In this document: positions 24,978 through 32,969 of the stretch, piece by piece
Numbering within the stretch: position 1 is the first letter of the stretch
How the letters are laid out: each line of letters begins with the position of its first letter
Source: JARFQW01 sp963842955
GTDB taxonomy: Bacteria > Pseudomonadota > Gammaproteobacteria > Steroidobacterales > XN24
Assembly (NCBI GenBank): GCA_963842955.1
Contig: CAWJIJ010000007.1
Span: 186,001 to 250,000 of the forward strand
Length of the DNA stretch: 64,000 bases
Direction of reading: 5' to 3'
The notes under the pieces: model-generated
What the model was told of the DNA's origin: nothing
The model's database searches: none
What the model saw: only the letters and a program-made list of their open reading frames with translations
Program-made: the position numbers and the translations under genes

Positions 24978-25814
24978 ATGAGGCTTCTGATCAGGGCAGG
25001 CCTGGTGGCGGGATTCATCCTCCTGTCATCCTGTGCCACCCAGGGATCGCAGTCCGACGAGCGCCTGCACAGCACGCTGTGGGTGCAGACGAGTGCCGAG
25101 TACGCGGTGGCTGCCGTGCAGGTGTTTGCGCTTGCGGCCGCGCAGGCGGATGCGGCCATCAACGATCCGGACTGGACCGCGCTTCCCGGGCTCCAGGCGT
25201 CCGGTCCCGGCCTTCCCATCGCGGTGATCGCGGACGTGGACGAAACGGTGCTCGACAACTCGGCGTTTGCCGCACGCAACATCCTGCTCAATCGCCAGTA
25301 CTCCGGCGAGACCTGGGGTGACTGGGTTCGGGAGAGCGCGGCGGATCCCGTGCCTGGCGCGGTGGACTATCTTCGCTGGCTGGCCGCCGAGCGCGGTGTC
25401 ACGGTGTTCTATGTCACCCGGCGCGAAGCCAGCCTGGAAGCGGCGACTAGGGAAAATCTCAGTCGTCTCGGCTTTCCTCTGTCAGAGACCGAGGATACGC
25501 TGCTCATGGACTACGAGCAGCCGGAATGGGGCAGCGACAAGAATTCGCGCCGCGCGAAGATCGCGAGCCGCTACCGGGTCATCCAGCTCTTCGGCGATAA
25601 CCTGGCAGACTTCATGGATGTTCCCGAAGGCGCCTCGCCCGAGGAACGTGTTCGCCTGGCTCGTGCCGCGGACCCCATGTGGGGCTCGCGCTGGTTCATG
25701 CTGCCCAATCCCATCTACGGGGACTGGGAGTCAGCGCTGATGGAGGGCCTCGACCCGGCCAGGGAAGAACACGAGACCCTCCGCCGGAAGATGGGCGGGC
25801 TCGAGCCCACCTGA
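24978..25814 (+). CDS. Lipoprotein acid phosphatase / 5'-nucleotidase, e(P4) family
   Basis: 278 residues. Lipobox LLSSC (Cys near 19) anchors it to the outer membrane. The HAD-type class C acid phosphatase motif I is IADVDETVLDNS, followed by YSGETWGDWV, motif II YVTRRE, and motif IV LFGDNLADF. The family dephosphorylates nucleotides such as NMN outside the cytoplasm for nucleoside uptake. I use the ATG at 24978, which directly opens the signal peptide. Divergent from the aldolase-like gene and convergent with ydbL. Confidence 0.9.
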   Translation: MRLLIRAGLVAGFILLSSCATQGSQSDERLHSTLWVQTSAEYAVAAVQVFALAAAQADAAINDPDWTALPGLQASGPGLPIAVIADVDETVLDNSAFAARNILLNRQYSGETWGDWVRESAADPVPGAVDYLRWLAAERGVTVFYVTRREASLEAATRENLSRLGFPLSETEDTLLMDYEQPEWGSDKNSRRAKIASRYRVIQLFGDNLADFMDVPEGASPEERVRLARAADPMWGSRWFMLPNPIYGDWESALMEGLDPAREEHETLRRKMGGLEPT

Positions 25815-25822
25815 AGACGGCG

Positions 25823-26419
25823 CTATTTCTGTTTCCAGTCGCCGCCCGCTGTCTGATACCACCAGCCGCCGCTGAGCTGGGCGACGTTGCGATCATAGAA
25901 CGTCTTGCGAATATCCCCGACCCAGTCCGGATTGCCGTTGGCCTTGGCGATTTCCGCATACAGGGCATTCCAGTCCTTGCTCTGCTCCTCGACCAGCTTG
26001 AGCACCCGGTTGCGATCGGCCAGCGGAATGAGATTGCGGTCACGGATCGCCACCGTCGCGTCCTTGCTTGTGCCGATGGCGCCGGATTGATAGAACGGCC
26101 GGAGCTGATCCACACGCTTCCTCAGGTTTTCCTGCAGACGCTCGCTGGTCGGCGTGGAAATGTTGAAATCCTGGGCGTGGGCCGGCGGCACCAGGAAATC
26201 CAGGACAAGGCCCAGGCCCGCCACGAGGAACCCGGGCTGGTGATCCTGTGATGTTGCGGGGCTCCGTTCACCGACGGGTTCACCGTCTTCGCCATACACC
26301 CGCTCCAGGATCACATCCGCGGCCTCCGCAGCCTCGGCAGACGGAAAGTAGACGTTGATAGTGACGCAGGAAGCAGAGAGCGCGAAGAACAGCATTCCGA
26401 CTGGAAGGGCTAGACGCAT
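25823..26419 (-). CDS. ydbL: YdbL-like DUF1318 protein with a lipoprotein-type N-terminus
   Basis: 198 residues. The C-terminal half is DUF1318: LKLVEEQSKDWNALYAEIAK and the ending LSGGWWYQTAGGDWKQK parallel E. coli YdbL. The N-terminus (MRLALPVGMLFFALSASC) looks like a lipoprotein signal with a weak lipobox (S-A-S-C), followed by VTINVYFPSAEAAEAADVI and then a second hydrophobic stretch (about 76-90). E. coli YdbL works with YdbH and the lipoprotein YnbE in lipid transport to the outer membrane. Here ydbH is 51 bp upstream and no separate ynbE is present. ATG 26419. Confidence 0.85.
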   Translation of the reverse strand: MRLALPVGMLFFALSASCVTINVYFPSAEAAEAADVILERVYGEDGEPVGERSPATSQDHQPGFLVAGLGLVLDFLVPPAHAQDFNISTPTSERLQENLRKRVDQLRPFYQSGAIGTSKDATVAIRDRNLIPLADRNRVLKLVEEQSKDWNALYAEIAKANGNPDWVGDIRKTFYDRNVAQLSGGWWYQTAGGDWKQK

Positions 26420-26470
26420 GGTGGAATCCTCGAGTTGGCCCGATCGGCCTAGCATACCGCTAAATCGGCT

Positions 26471-28522
26471 CTATTCGACCCGGAGATCGCCCTCGAGGCT
26501 GACGCTCTTGAGCTGAGCGACCAGCCGGGGCCAGTCCACCTCGTCAGCGTAGCCCACCACGTCGATTCGCGGCAGACCGCGCCCCTCCACCAGGTAGTAG
26601 CCGCTTTGTGCGGGAGCGACCCCGCCCATGTGGCAAACGCCGCGCTCCAGCCGGCAGCGGATACCGATTTCCCGATACGCGAAATCCTCGAAGAAGCGCA
26701 TGAAGGTGCCCGAGAGGGCGGCGGCGGCCCCGCCGCCGCCGATGCTGGAGATGTTCTCGACAGCCCGCTGGCTTATCCGCCGCCGGTCCCTGCTGCCGGG
26801 CGACGAATAGAGCCGCGCATCAAATGCGGCCGGTGACCAGGCAATCATTTCCAGTCCCTGCACATCGCCGTCGAGGCGACCCGTGATGCGGCCGAAGGAG
26901 AATGCCCGAGTCAACGCTTCCAGATCGAGGTTCCGCACCGTTGCGCCGGCAAACAGGCGCGGGAAATCCCCCAGGGGCTCGACGAGCCGAAGCTGGTCCA
27001 CGGTGATCTCGCCGTCGAAGACGCTGGCGCGAAGCGAGCCGCCGACAACCGCCTCGCCATTTTCGTAGCGAAGCAACGGCAGCGTGCCCGACAGCTCCCC
27101 CGCGAAAGCCGGCCAGCCGAAAGCGAGAGTCAGCCGTTCCAGGCTGACCGGCTCCAGCGTCGCCTGTATTGCGGCGCTCGTGTCGTCTCCGCTGATTCCC
27201 GCGATTTCGAGGCGTTCGACGCGCAGCGCGCCGTCAAGGATGGGAAAGCGGGTGGATTCCAGGAGTCGAAAGTGTTCCGGGCCCGCCGAGAAGGCCGCGG
27301 CTGCGGGGCCGAGGGACAGCCCGTAGAGAGCCCCGCCGGCCCAGGCAAGGTAGGAAGGGTTCCCGGCGCCGGCCTCGGCACCCGGCCACGCCAGTCTTCC
27401 GCGCAGATCCGTGAAAGCGAAGCGTTCCTGCCGGTCCGCGACACCCACCCCGTCGAGATCCACGGACAGTGAAGCGAGGTCCAGGCCCGCGAGCCGCCCC
27501 GCGCCGCCGAGACGCCCCGAAACTTCCAGGTCATCCAGGGTCGTCGCGTAGAGGAACGGCTTGAGGAGGCTTTCGTAGAGCATTCCCGCGTCGCCGGACT
27601 CGAAGCTCAGATCCAGTTCCCCCGTGGGGGTGTCCCCACTCCAGCGCATATCGCCCTTTGCCCTGGCCACCAGCGTTGCGCCGAGGTCCAGCGTGGCCTG
27701 CCGCAGGGTAAGCTCTCCGGCTCCGTCGGACAGCCGCGCCGAGAAGTCCCCCGGGGCGGTGCTGAAGTCGAGAAACACGGGCTCGGCATAAGCCTGGCCA
27801 CCGCCAACCCGAAGCGTGATGGCCAGATCTTCGGTGAACGCCTTCTCTGCGCGCAGGTCGGCGCTCAGGCCCTCGAAAGCCAGCGTTCCTTCGGTGTTGC
27901 CTCCCGTAAGCCCCGTGCCGGTGGCGAGCAACTCGCCGCTGACGCCCTCTGGCGTTGAATTTGCCTCAATATCGGCGCTGACCCGACCGTCCAGGCTCAA
28001 GCCCGGTTCCGGTCCTCCCACGGCCGCAACCAGGGCCATGAGCTCGGCGGCCGCCAGCCCGCTCCCGCGCACCCGGTAGGCGCCGTTCCCGGCGTGAATC
28101 TCCGCATCGAGACTCACGGCGCCCCCGGCAATCTGCAGACCGTCTATCGAGGCGCTGATCGTGTCCTGCCGACGGTCCCATTGCCAGGTGGCCCGGCCAC
28201 GCAGGCTGCCCACATAGGGAAAGTCGCCAAGCAGGATTCCTTGCTTGCAGGCCACCTGTTCGGCTTCCCACGCCATGCGGGGACACTCCACGGCCAGATT
28301 GGCGAACCTGTAGTTCCCGCCCAATGACAGTGCTCCGATGTCGAGACGGCCCGAAGGCCCGTTTTCGCTCAGCGCTGCGGTCAGGCGGACGTCTTCGGCA
28401 CGAATCCCGGCACCCTCGAGGGAGGCGAATGCGAATTCCAGCCGCACTGCCTGGCCCGCCGCAACGGCCCACGCCAGCAGACCGGCGGCCGCCAGCCAGA
28501 CTGTGGGGCGCATCGCGTTCAT
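26471..28522 (-). CDS. ydbH: YdbH-like (AsmA/TAM-type) intermembrane lipid-transport protein
   Basis: 683 residues, a little shorter than E. coli YdbH. One N-terminal membrane helix (about 8-25) is followed by long repetitive beta-structure. The C-terminal DUF-like signature is present: FGRITGRLDGDVQGLEMIAW, then RAVENISSIGGGGAAAALSG and FFEDFAYREIGIRC. YdbH forms a periplasmic groove that carries phospholipids between membranes, redundantly with TamB and YhdP. ydbL follows 51 bp downstream on the same strand, as in E. coli apart from the missing ynbE. A second ATG 9 bases later is possible. Confidence 0.85.
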   Translation of the reverse strand: MNAMRPTVWLAAAGLLAWAVAAGQAVRLEFAFASLEGAGIRAEDVRLTAALSENGPSGRLDIGALSLGGNYRFANLAVECPRMAWEAEQVACKQGILLGDFPYVGSLRGRATWQWDRRQDTISASIDGLQIAGGAVSLDAEIHAGNGAYRVRGSGLAAAELMALVAAVGGPEPGLSLDGRVSADIEANSTPEGVSGELLATGTGLTGGNTEGTLAFEGLSADLRAEKAFTEDLAITLRVGGGQAYAEPVFLDFSTAPGDFSARLSDGAGELTLRQATLDLGATLVARAKGDMRWSGDTPTGELDLSFESGDAGMLYESLLKPFLYATTLDDLEVSGRLGGAGRLAGLDLASLSVDLDGVGVADRQERFAFTDLRGRLAWPGAEAGAGNPSYLAWAGGALYGLSLGPAAAAFSAGPEHFRLLESTRFPILDGALRVERLEIAGISGDDTSAAIQATLEPVSLERLTLAFGWPAFAGELSGTLPLLRYENGEAVVGGSLRASVFDGEITVDQLRLVEPLGDFPRLFAGATVRNLDLEALTRAFSFGRITGRLDGDVQGLEMIAWSPAAFDARLYSSPGSRDRRRISQRAVENISSIGGGGAAAALSGTFMRFFEDFAYREIGIRCRLERGVCHMGGVAPAQSGYYLVEGRGLPRIDVVGYADEVDWPRLVAQLKSVSLEGDLRVE

Positions 28523-28661
28523 GCCTGCCTAGGAATAACACAGCTGTGCGGAGTGTGCCTGTGTGCCGGTGCGAGCCGCGGGACGGACAAAACGGCGCAT
28601 TGACGCGGCTGCCCGGGGCCAGGGCTTGGTCCCGCCGTCGCGGGACGGCAGAATCCGGGTC

Positions 28662-29657
28662 ATGAGCCCAGGGAGCGACATTGACGGTCCCGCGCGCTGG
28701 AGCGCGGGTCTGGCGCTGGCCGGAATCGTTGCCGCCATGCTGCTGCTGGCGATATCCCGTCCTCCTGAGCACTCGGTCTGGTGGACAGCGGTGTATGACC
28801 TCGGCCATGCCCCGTTGTTCGGTTTTGTGGCGCTTGCCGTCCGCGTGGCTGTCGGCGCGCTGGCGAACGGGCGCCTGTCCCTCCCGGCGCAGTATGGCCT
28901 GGCTTTTGCCGTGACCGCGATACTCAGTGGCGCCAGTGAAGTGGCGCAGATCGGTTCCGAGCATCGCGATGCCAATCTCGGCGATGCGCTTCGCGATCTC
29001 GCCGGCGCCGCCGCCTGTCTGCTGGTGGCAGCCGGCTTCGAAGGGCTGTTTCGCGGCGCGGTACCAAGAGCGATCCTGGTCCTTTCCGGGGTGTTCCTGA
29101 TGAGTGCGATTCTTGCGCCCCTGGGCCCCCTCGCCTGGAGCTACAGCATGCGCCGGGCGAGCTTGCCGGTTATTGCCGATTACACGAGCGAGTGGCAGAA
29201 GCCCTTGACCCAGGCCTTGCGGGTCGACCTGTCGTCTACGATTGCGCCGGATGGCTTTACCGGTCGCAGCGGCGAACCGGTCGCCCGGGTTCGATTCCGC
29301 CAGGCGGCCTGGCCCGGCGTTGATGTTGTGGAGCCCTGGCCTGACTGGCGGGGCTACGACAGTCTGCGCTTCCAGGTGTATGCCGAGATGCCCGCGCCGA
29401 AGATGCTCGTGCTCAGGATCGACGACGAACAGCACAACGGCGCCCACTCGGACCGGTTCAACCGCAGTTTCCGGATCGACCAGGGCGTGAACGATATCGT
29501 CGTTCCGCTGAATGACATTCGCAAGGGCCCCCGGGGCCGGGAACTCGACCTGTCGCGGATCGCGCGCGTACTTGTGTTCAGCCGCCGACCGGATGCACCG
29601 TACGAACTGCTCTTTGGCCCGATGAGCTTGATTGAGGAACCAGGAGAACAGCCATGA
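28662..29657 (+). CDS. VanZ-like membrane protein with C-terminal galactose-binding-like domain (copy A)
   Basis: 331 residues from the ATG at 28662. Four or so membrane helices carry the VanZ pattern (SGASEVAQIGSEHRDANLGD, then LRDLAGAAACLL). A fifth helix near 145-165 leads to a periplasmic or exposed beta-sandwich (about 175-325) with WPDWRGYDSLRFQVYAE, LVLRIDDEQH and NDIVVPLNDI, which resembles CIA30/galactose-binding folds. A homologue of the same layout is at 30,932. The stop overlaps the next ATG (ATGA), coupling it to the DUF2799 lipoprotein. Ligand unknown; a glycan is plausible. Confidence 0.75.
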   Translation: MSPGSDIDGPARWSAGLALAGIVAAMLLLAISRPPEHSVWWTAVYDLGHAPLFGFVALAVRVAVGALANGRLSLPAQYGLAFAVTAILSGASEVAQIGSEHRDANLGDALRDLAGAAACLLVAAGFEGLFRGAVPRAILVLSGVFLMSAILAPLGPLAWSYSMRRASLPVIADYTSEWQKPLTQALRVDLSSTIAPDGFTGRSGEPVARVRFRQAAWPGVDVVEPWPDWRGYDSLRFQVYAEMPAPKMLVLRIDDEQHNGAHSDRFNRSFRIDQGVNDIVVPLNDIRKGPRGRELDLSRIARVLVFSRRPDAPYELLFGPMSLIEEPGEQP

Positions 29658-30229
29658 TTCCAGCAAATCCGACCCCGCCATACGCCATGATTCGCCGCGG
29701 GGCGTGGCTGACCTTAGCCTGCCTGCTCATCAGCGGTGGTTGTGCGACGATGGACGAGACGCAATGCCAGGTCACGGACTGGTATCAGCTCGGCGTTGAA
29801 GACGGTAATCGCGGCTACAGCACCGGCCGGCTGGACGAGCATCGGTCGGCCTGTGCCGGTATCGGCGTCGAACCGGACGTGGCGCGCTACGAGGAAGGTC
29901 GTGAACTGGGCCTGCAGTCTTATTGTGTGCCGTCTCGTGGGCTTCAGGCCGGCGTACGCGGCGAGATGTATCGCAGTGTCTGTCCCGAGGAGACCCGTTC
30001 GGATTTTCTCGCTGCCTACCGTCACGGGGAGAAGATGCACGAACTGGAAGACGACATTAACGACAATCGGCGCGAGATCAACCGCATCGACGGCATGCTC
30101 AATGACAAGAAGCGAAGCGCCGGGGAGAAACAGCAGCTGTATACCCGCCAGCAGAACCTCAAGCGCCAGAACGAGCAACTGCGATTCGAGTACGACCGCC
30201 TGGCCAGCCAGGCCGGCCGGTTCCGTTAG
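29654..30229 (+). CDS. DUF2799-family lipoprotein
   Basis: 191 residues. Lipobox LISGGC; the mature domain has the DUF2799 repeat-like pattern W-x-x-x-G-x-x-D-G and R-L-x-x-H-x-x-A-C (YQLGVEDGNRGYSTGRLDEH), repeated as RYEEGRELGLQSYC. The C-terminal third is a charged coiled coil (about 130-185). Start ATG 29654 overlaps the upstream stop; a later in-frame ATG (29,687) would open directly on the signal peptide and is also plausible. Confidence 0.8.
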   Translation: MIPANPTPPYAMIRRGAWLTLACLLISGGCATMDETQCQVTDWYQLGVEDGNRGYSTGRLDEHRSACAGIGVEPDVARYEEGRELGLQSYCVPSRGLQAGVRGEMYRSVCPEETRSDFLAAYRHGEKMHELEDDINDNRREINRIDGMLNDKKRSAGEKQQLYTRQQNLKRQNEQLRFEYDRLASQAGRFR

Positions 30230-30380
30230 CCGCCCTCGACTGCGACCGCGCAAGCCCGGGCGGCGATAAGCGGACTATGCTTTTCGGGAACGCTGGTATC
30301 GGCGGCGTTCACATTGACGTACGGATAGCTCGTCGTGCGGAGCCGTCGGCACGACCCGGAGACATCCAGAGGGGGATACC

Positions 30381-30827
30381 ATGAGAGCAGGGCGTGTTGC
30401 GTGTTTTATCGGCATGGCGTTTTTCGCCATGGCCTGTAGTAAAGAGGGCGGGGAAAGCGGGTCTGCCGCCACGGCGCCGCCTCCGGCGGCCGAGGCGATG
30501 GCCAGCGTGACGGGCACCGTCGCCTACCGGCAACGCATCGCCTTGCCACCCGGCGCCGTCGTGACTGTGAGGCTGGAGGATATTTCCCTGGCCGACGTCA
30601 AGGCGAAACTGCTGGCAGAGCAGGTCATCGAGAGCTCCTCCCAGGTTCCGATCCCGTTCGAGCTGAACTACGATCCCTCCGCAGTCGATCCCCGGCATCG
30701 CTATGCCGTGCGGGCGCAGATCCGTGTAGAGGACGAGTTGTGGTTTACAACGACGAGGGTGAATCCTGTCCTCAACGACGCCGGCGCAGGCCCTGTGGAA
30801 CTCGTGCTCGACATGGTTCGGCGCTAG
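30381..30827 (+). CDS. YbaY-family lipoprotein
   Basis: 148 residues. Lipobox AMAC (Cys 19). The mature part after a Gly/Ala/Pro linker is a YbaY/YscW-type beta-sandwich: VTGTVAYRQRIALPPGAVV, VRLEDISLAD, PIPFELNYDPSAVDPRHRYA and AQIRVEDELWF. Such outer-membrane lipoproteins are of unknown function or act as pilotin-like chaperones. ATG 30381 with GAGGGGG upstream. It sits between the two VanZ-like genes. Confidence 0.85.
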   Translation: MRAGRVACFIGMAFFAMACSKEGGESGSAATAPPPAAEAMASVTGTVAYRQRIALPPGAVVTVRLEDISLADVKAKLLAEQVIESSSQVPIPFELNYDPSAVDPRHRYAVRAQIRVEDELWFTTTRVNPVLNDAGAGPVELVLDMVRR

Positions 30828-30931
30828 CGAACTCGGCTGGTTTGGCGACGGGCTCGGAAGACGTTGCGAAAAATACGCCGGGTGGATCGTTTACACTTTG
30901 CCGCGTTTAGAACAGGGCGAGCCCACCAGGA

Positions 30932-31951
30932 ATGAACCGCTTGGAGACCGTGCAGCCCGGCCGGGGGCCGCGAGCGCGCCTCGCCATTCTCTATGGTTCC
31001 GGCCTGCTGCTGGTCGCCGCTCTACTGAGCTTTTCCGAGCCGCCGGTGCAGAGCCTCATCGGTACCGAGCTTTATCGGTTCCGGTACCTGGTCATATTCA
31101 GCCTGGCGGGGCTGACCATACTCGAGTTCACCGCGCTGGTCGGGCGCACCGTGATTCGCCGGCGTTCGCTCTACTACCTGATTGCCGCAGTGGCCGTTGC
31201 TGGCCTGGCCTACGGGCAGCAGCTGCTCGAGCTGACCCACGGCGGCGGAGAGCCGAACTGGCGGCTGGCCACCAGGAACTGGCTGGGAGCCCTCGCCGTG
31301 CTGACCCTGAGCGCCGGTCTCGACCGGTCGCTGCGCCGGGAACACGGGTGGCTGCGGGGGTCGCCCAGAAAAATCATCGCCGGGCTTTCGATCCTGGTGC
31401 TGGTATTTATCCTGCGTCCGCTGATTCCGATAGGTCTGGCCTACGCCGGGCGCGACGGGGCGTTCCCGGTGCTGGTGGATCTGACCGCGAGCTGGCAACG
31501 GCCGTTTCTGGAGCTGCGGGATTCCGAGCTCTATACCGGGGTTGCGCCGGACGAATGGGAGAATGCGCCGAAAAAGGAGGTGGCCATGGTGATGTTTCGT
31601 CCGGGTGCGGGCGGCAGCGTTATCGTCAACGAGCCCTTCCGGGACTGGCGGGACTACGGCGAGGTGCGATTTCCGGTGTACGTCGACGGGCCGCGCCCGA
31701 TTACCCTGGATCTTCGCTTTGAAGACAAGCGCACGCCGGATCATGAACAGGACCGCTACGCCGGCCAGTTTATTCTCGAGCCCGGCGCCCACGTGATCGT
31801 CGTCCCGTTCGTCGAATACCATCAGGGACCGGCGGAACGGCACCTGAGGATTGCCCGGATGCGGCGGATCGTGATCTCGGCCAGCGGTCCGCCGGAACTG
31901 TTTCGCATTTTCGTCGGTCGCATGCGACTGGCCGGCTCCCAGCCCGACTGA
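30932..31951 (+). CDS. VanZ-like membrane protein with C-terminal galactose-binding-like domain (copy B)
   Basis: 339 residues, ATG 30932 with AGGA 4 bases upstream. Same layout as the protein at 28,662. Membrane helices carry a degenerate VanZ pattern (QQLLELTHGGGEPNWRLATR, then NWLGALAVLTLS), then a helix near 150-170. An exposed beta-sandwich follows with FRDWRDYGEVRFPVYVDG, ITLDLRFEDKRTP and FVEYHQGPAERHL. The two copies are clearly related but diverged, so the duplication is old. Ligand unknown. Confidence 0.72.
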   Translation: MNRLETVQPGRGPRARLAILYGSGLLLVAALLSFSEPPVQSLIGTELYRFRYLVIFSLAGLTILEFTALVGRTVIRRRSLYYLIAAVAVAGLAYGQQLLELTHGGGEPNWRLATRNWLGALAVLTLSAGLDRSLRREHGWLRGSPRKIIAGLSILVLVFILRPLIPIGLAYAGRDGAFPVLVDLTASWQRPFLELRDSELYTGVAPDEWENAPKKEVAMVMFRPGAGGSVIVNEPFRDWRDYGEVRFPVYVDGPRPITLDLRFEDKRTPDHEQDRYAGQFILEPGAHVIVVPFVEYHQGPAERHLRIARMRRIVISASGPPELFRIFVGRMRLAGSQPD

Positions 31952-32008
31952 GCGCGCCGGCCATCCCTTCAGCTACAGGGCCTGGCGCCGTGCGCAAAGG
32001 AGAGCGGT

Positions 32009-32665
32009 TTGAATTCCATGAGCAAAATTATGATTTCCGCCCTGATTGCCGGCGGATTGATGATGGCCTCGTTTTCGGAGAGCCGGGTTCTGCCGGATGA
32101 TCCATGGCTGGTGCGTCCGCTCCTGACCGGAGCGCCCGCGCCAGCCTTCACGGCCCGGTCCCCCGACGGTCAGGCCTGGTCCTTCGATCCGGCTGAGCTG
32201 GACGGGCCCGTGATCCTGACCTTTTACCGCGGCAGCTGGTGTCCCTACTGCACGCAGCACCTGATGGACTACCGGAAAGTCGAGACTGACCTCGTAGAGC
32301 TGGGATACCGGCTGGTGTTCGTGTCCCCTGATCGCCCTGAAGTCATTGCCGAGGGTCTCGGAGAGGAAACGACGGCCTACGACATTATTTCCGATAGTCG
32401 GCTGGCTGCCGCCGAAGCGTTCGGCGTTGCCTTTCACCTGGACGACGTCACGGTGGCGCGCTATCTCAAGGCCGGTATCGACCTGGAGGAGGCCGCCGGC
32501 GAGGATCATCACGCGCTGCCGGTCCCGTCTACCTGGATCATCGGCGAGGACGGCACGATCCGCTTTTCGTACGTGAACCCGGACTACAAGACCCGGCTGG
32601 CGCCGGCCGTTCTGCTGGCCGCGGCACAGTCCGTCGCCACATCGCCCGGTAACGAGGATCGCTAG
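32009..32665 (+). CDS. Exported peroxiredoxin-like (AhpC/TSA) protein
   Basis: 218 residues. Thioredoxin fold with a CxxC in the peroxiredoxin position (FYRGSWCPYCTQHLMDY), followed by LVFVSPDRPEV and the late VPSTWIIGEDGTIRF. A weak N-terminal signal (MISALIAGGLMMASF) suggests export. Family members reduce peroxides or act as thiol oxidoreductases. AAAGGAGAG at 31,996-32,004 fits a TTG start at 32009 best (6-base spacing); the ATG at 32018 is the alternative. Confidence 0.85.
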   Translation: MNSMSKIMISALIAGGLMMASFSESRVLPDDPWLVRPLLTGAPAPAFTARSPDGQAWSFDPAELDGPVILTFYRGSWCPYCTQHLMDYRKVETDLVELGYRLVFVSPDRPEVIAEGLGEETTAYDIISDSRLAAAEAFGVAFHLDDVTVARYLKAGIDLEEAAGEDHHALPVPSTWIIGEDGTIRFSYVNPDYKTRLAPAVLLAAAQSVATSPGNEDR

Positions 32666-32969
32666 CGACTGAATTCCCCTGCCACGTGGGCAGGGGGTCA
32701 TCCGGCCGGATAACTGGCGATTCGGTTCAGCAAGTGAGGTTCGAGCTGTTTTTCAGGAGCGGCGTTCGCTTCGCGGGCATGTGCCACGCCGCCTTGGGCC
32801 GGGCCCTGGCCTTTCCCTCGGCTGGGCCTGGCCTGTCCCTCGCGAGAGAGCTTGCGGCGCGTTCCGGTTCTCATGCTCCGGGTGCCGTCGTTTCTGCTCC
32901 TGAGCTGGTCGACTGCATCTGCCGGGCCTGCGCGCCGCCTGGGTTTCCTCGGCCCGGGTAACGCCCGGC
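32666..32969. other. Intergenic gap of 304 bp with a hairpin after the peroxiredoxin gene
   Basis: CCCCTGCC-ACGTG-GGCAGGGG (32,676-32,696) makes an 8-bp stem 11 bases after the stop and may act as a terminator, though no T-run follows. An open frame across the rest of the gap has no ribosome site or recognisable product. Nothing else seen. Confidence 0.4.

Noticed and set aside
27966..29681. Minus-strand open frame of about 570 codons spanning ydbH and the VanZ-like gene
   Set aside because: It reads ydbH in the wrong frame and the VanZ-like gene antisense; no domain is recognisable.
32686..32961. Open frame of about 90 codons after the peroxiredoxin gene
   Set aside because: No ribosome site, no recognisable signal or domain, and composition typical of non-coding GC-rich DNA.
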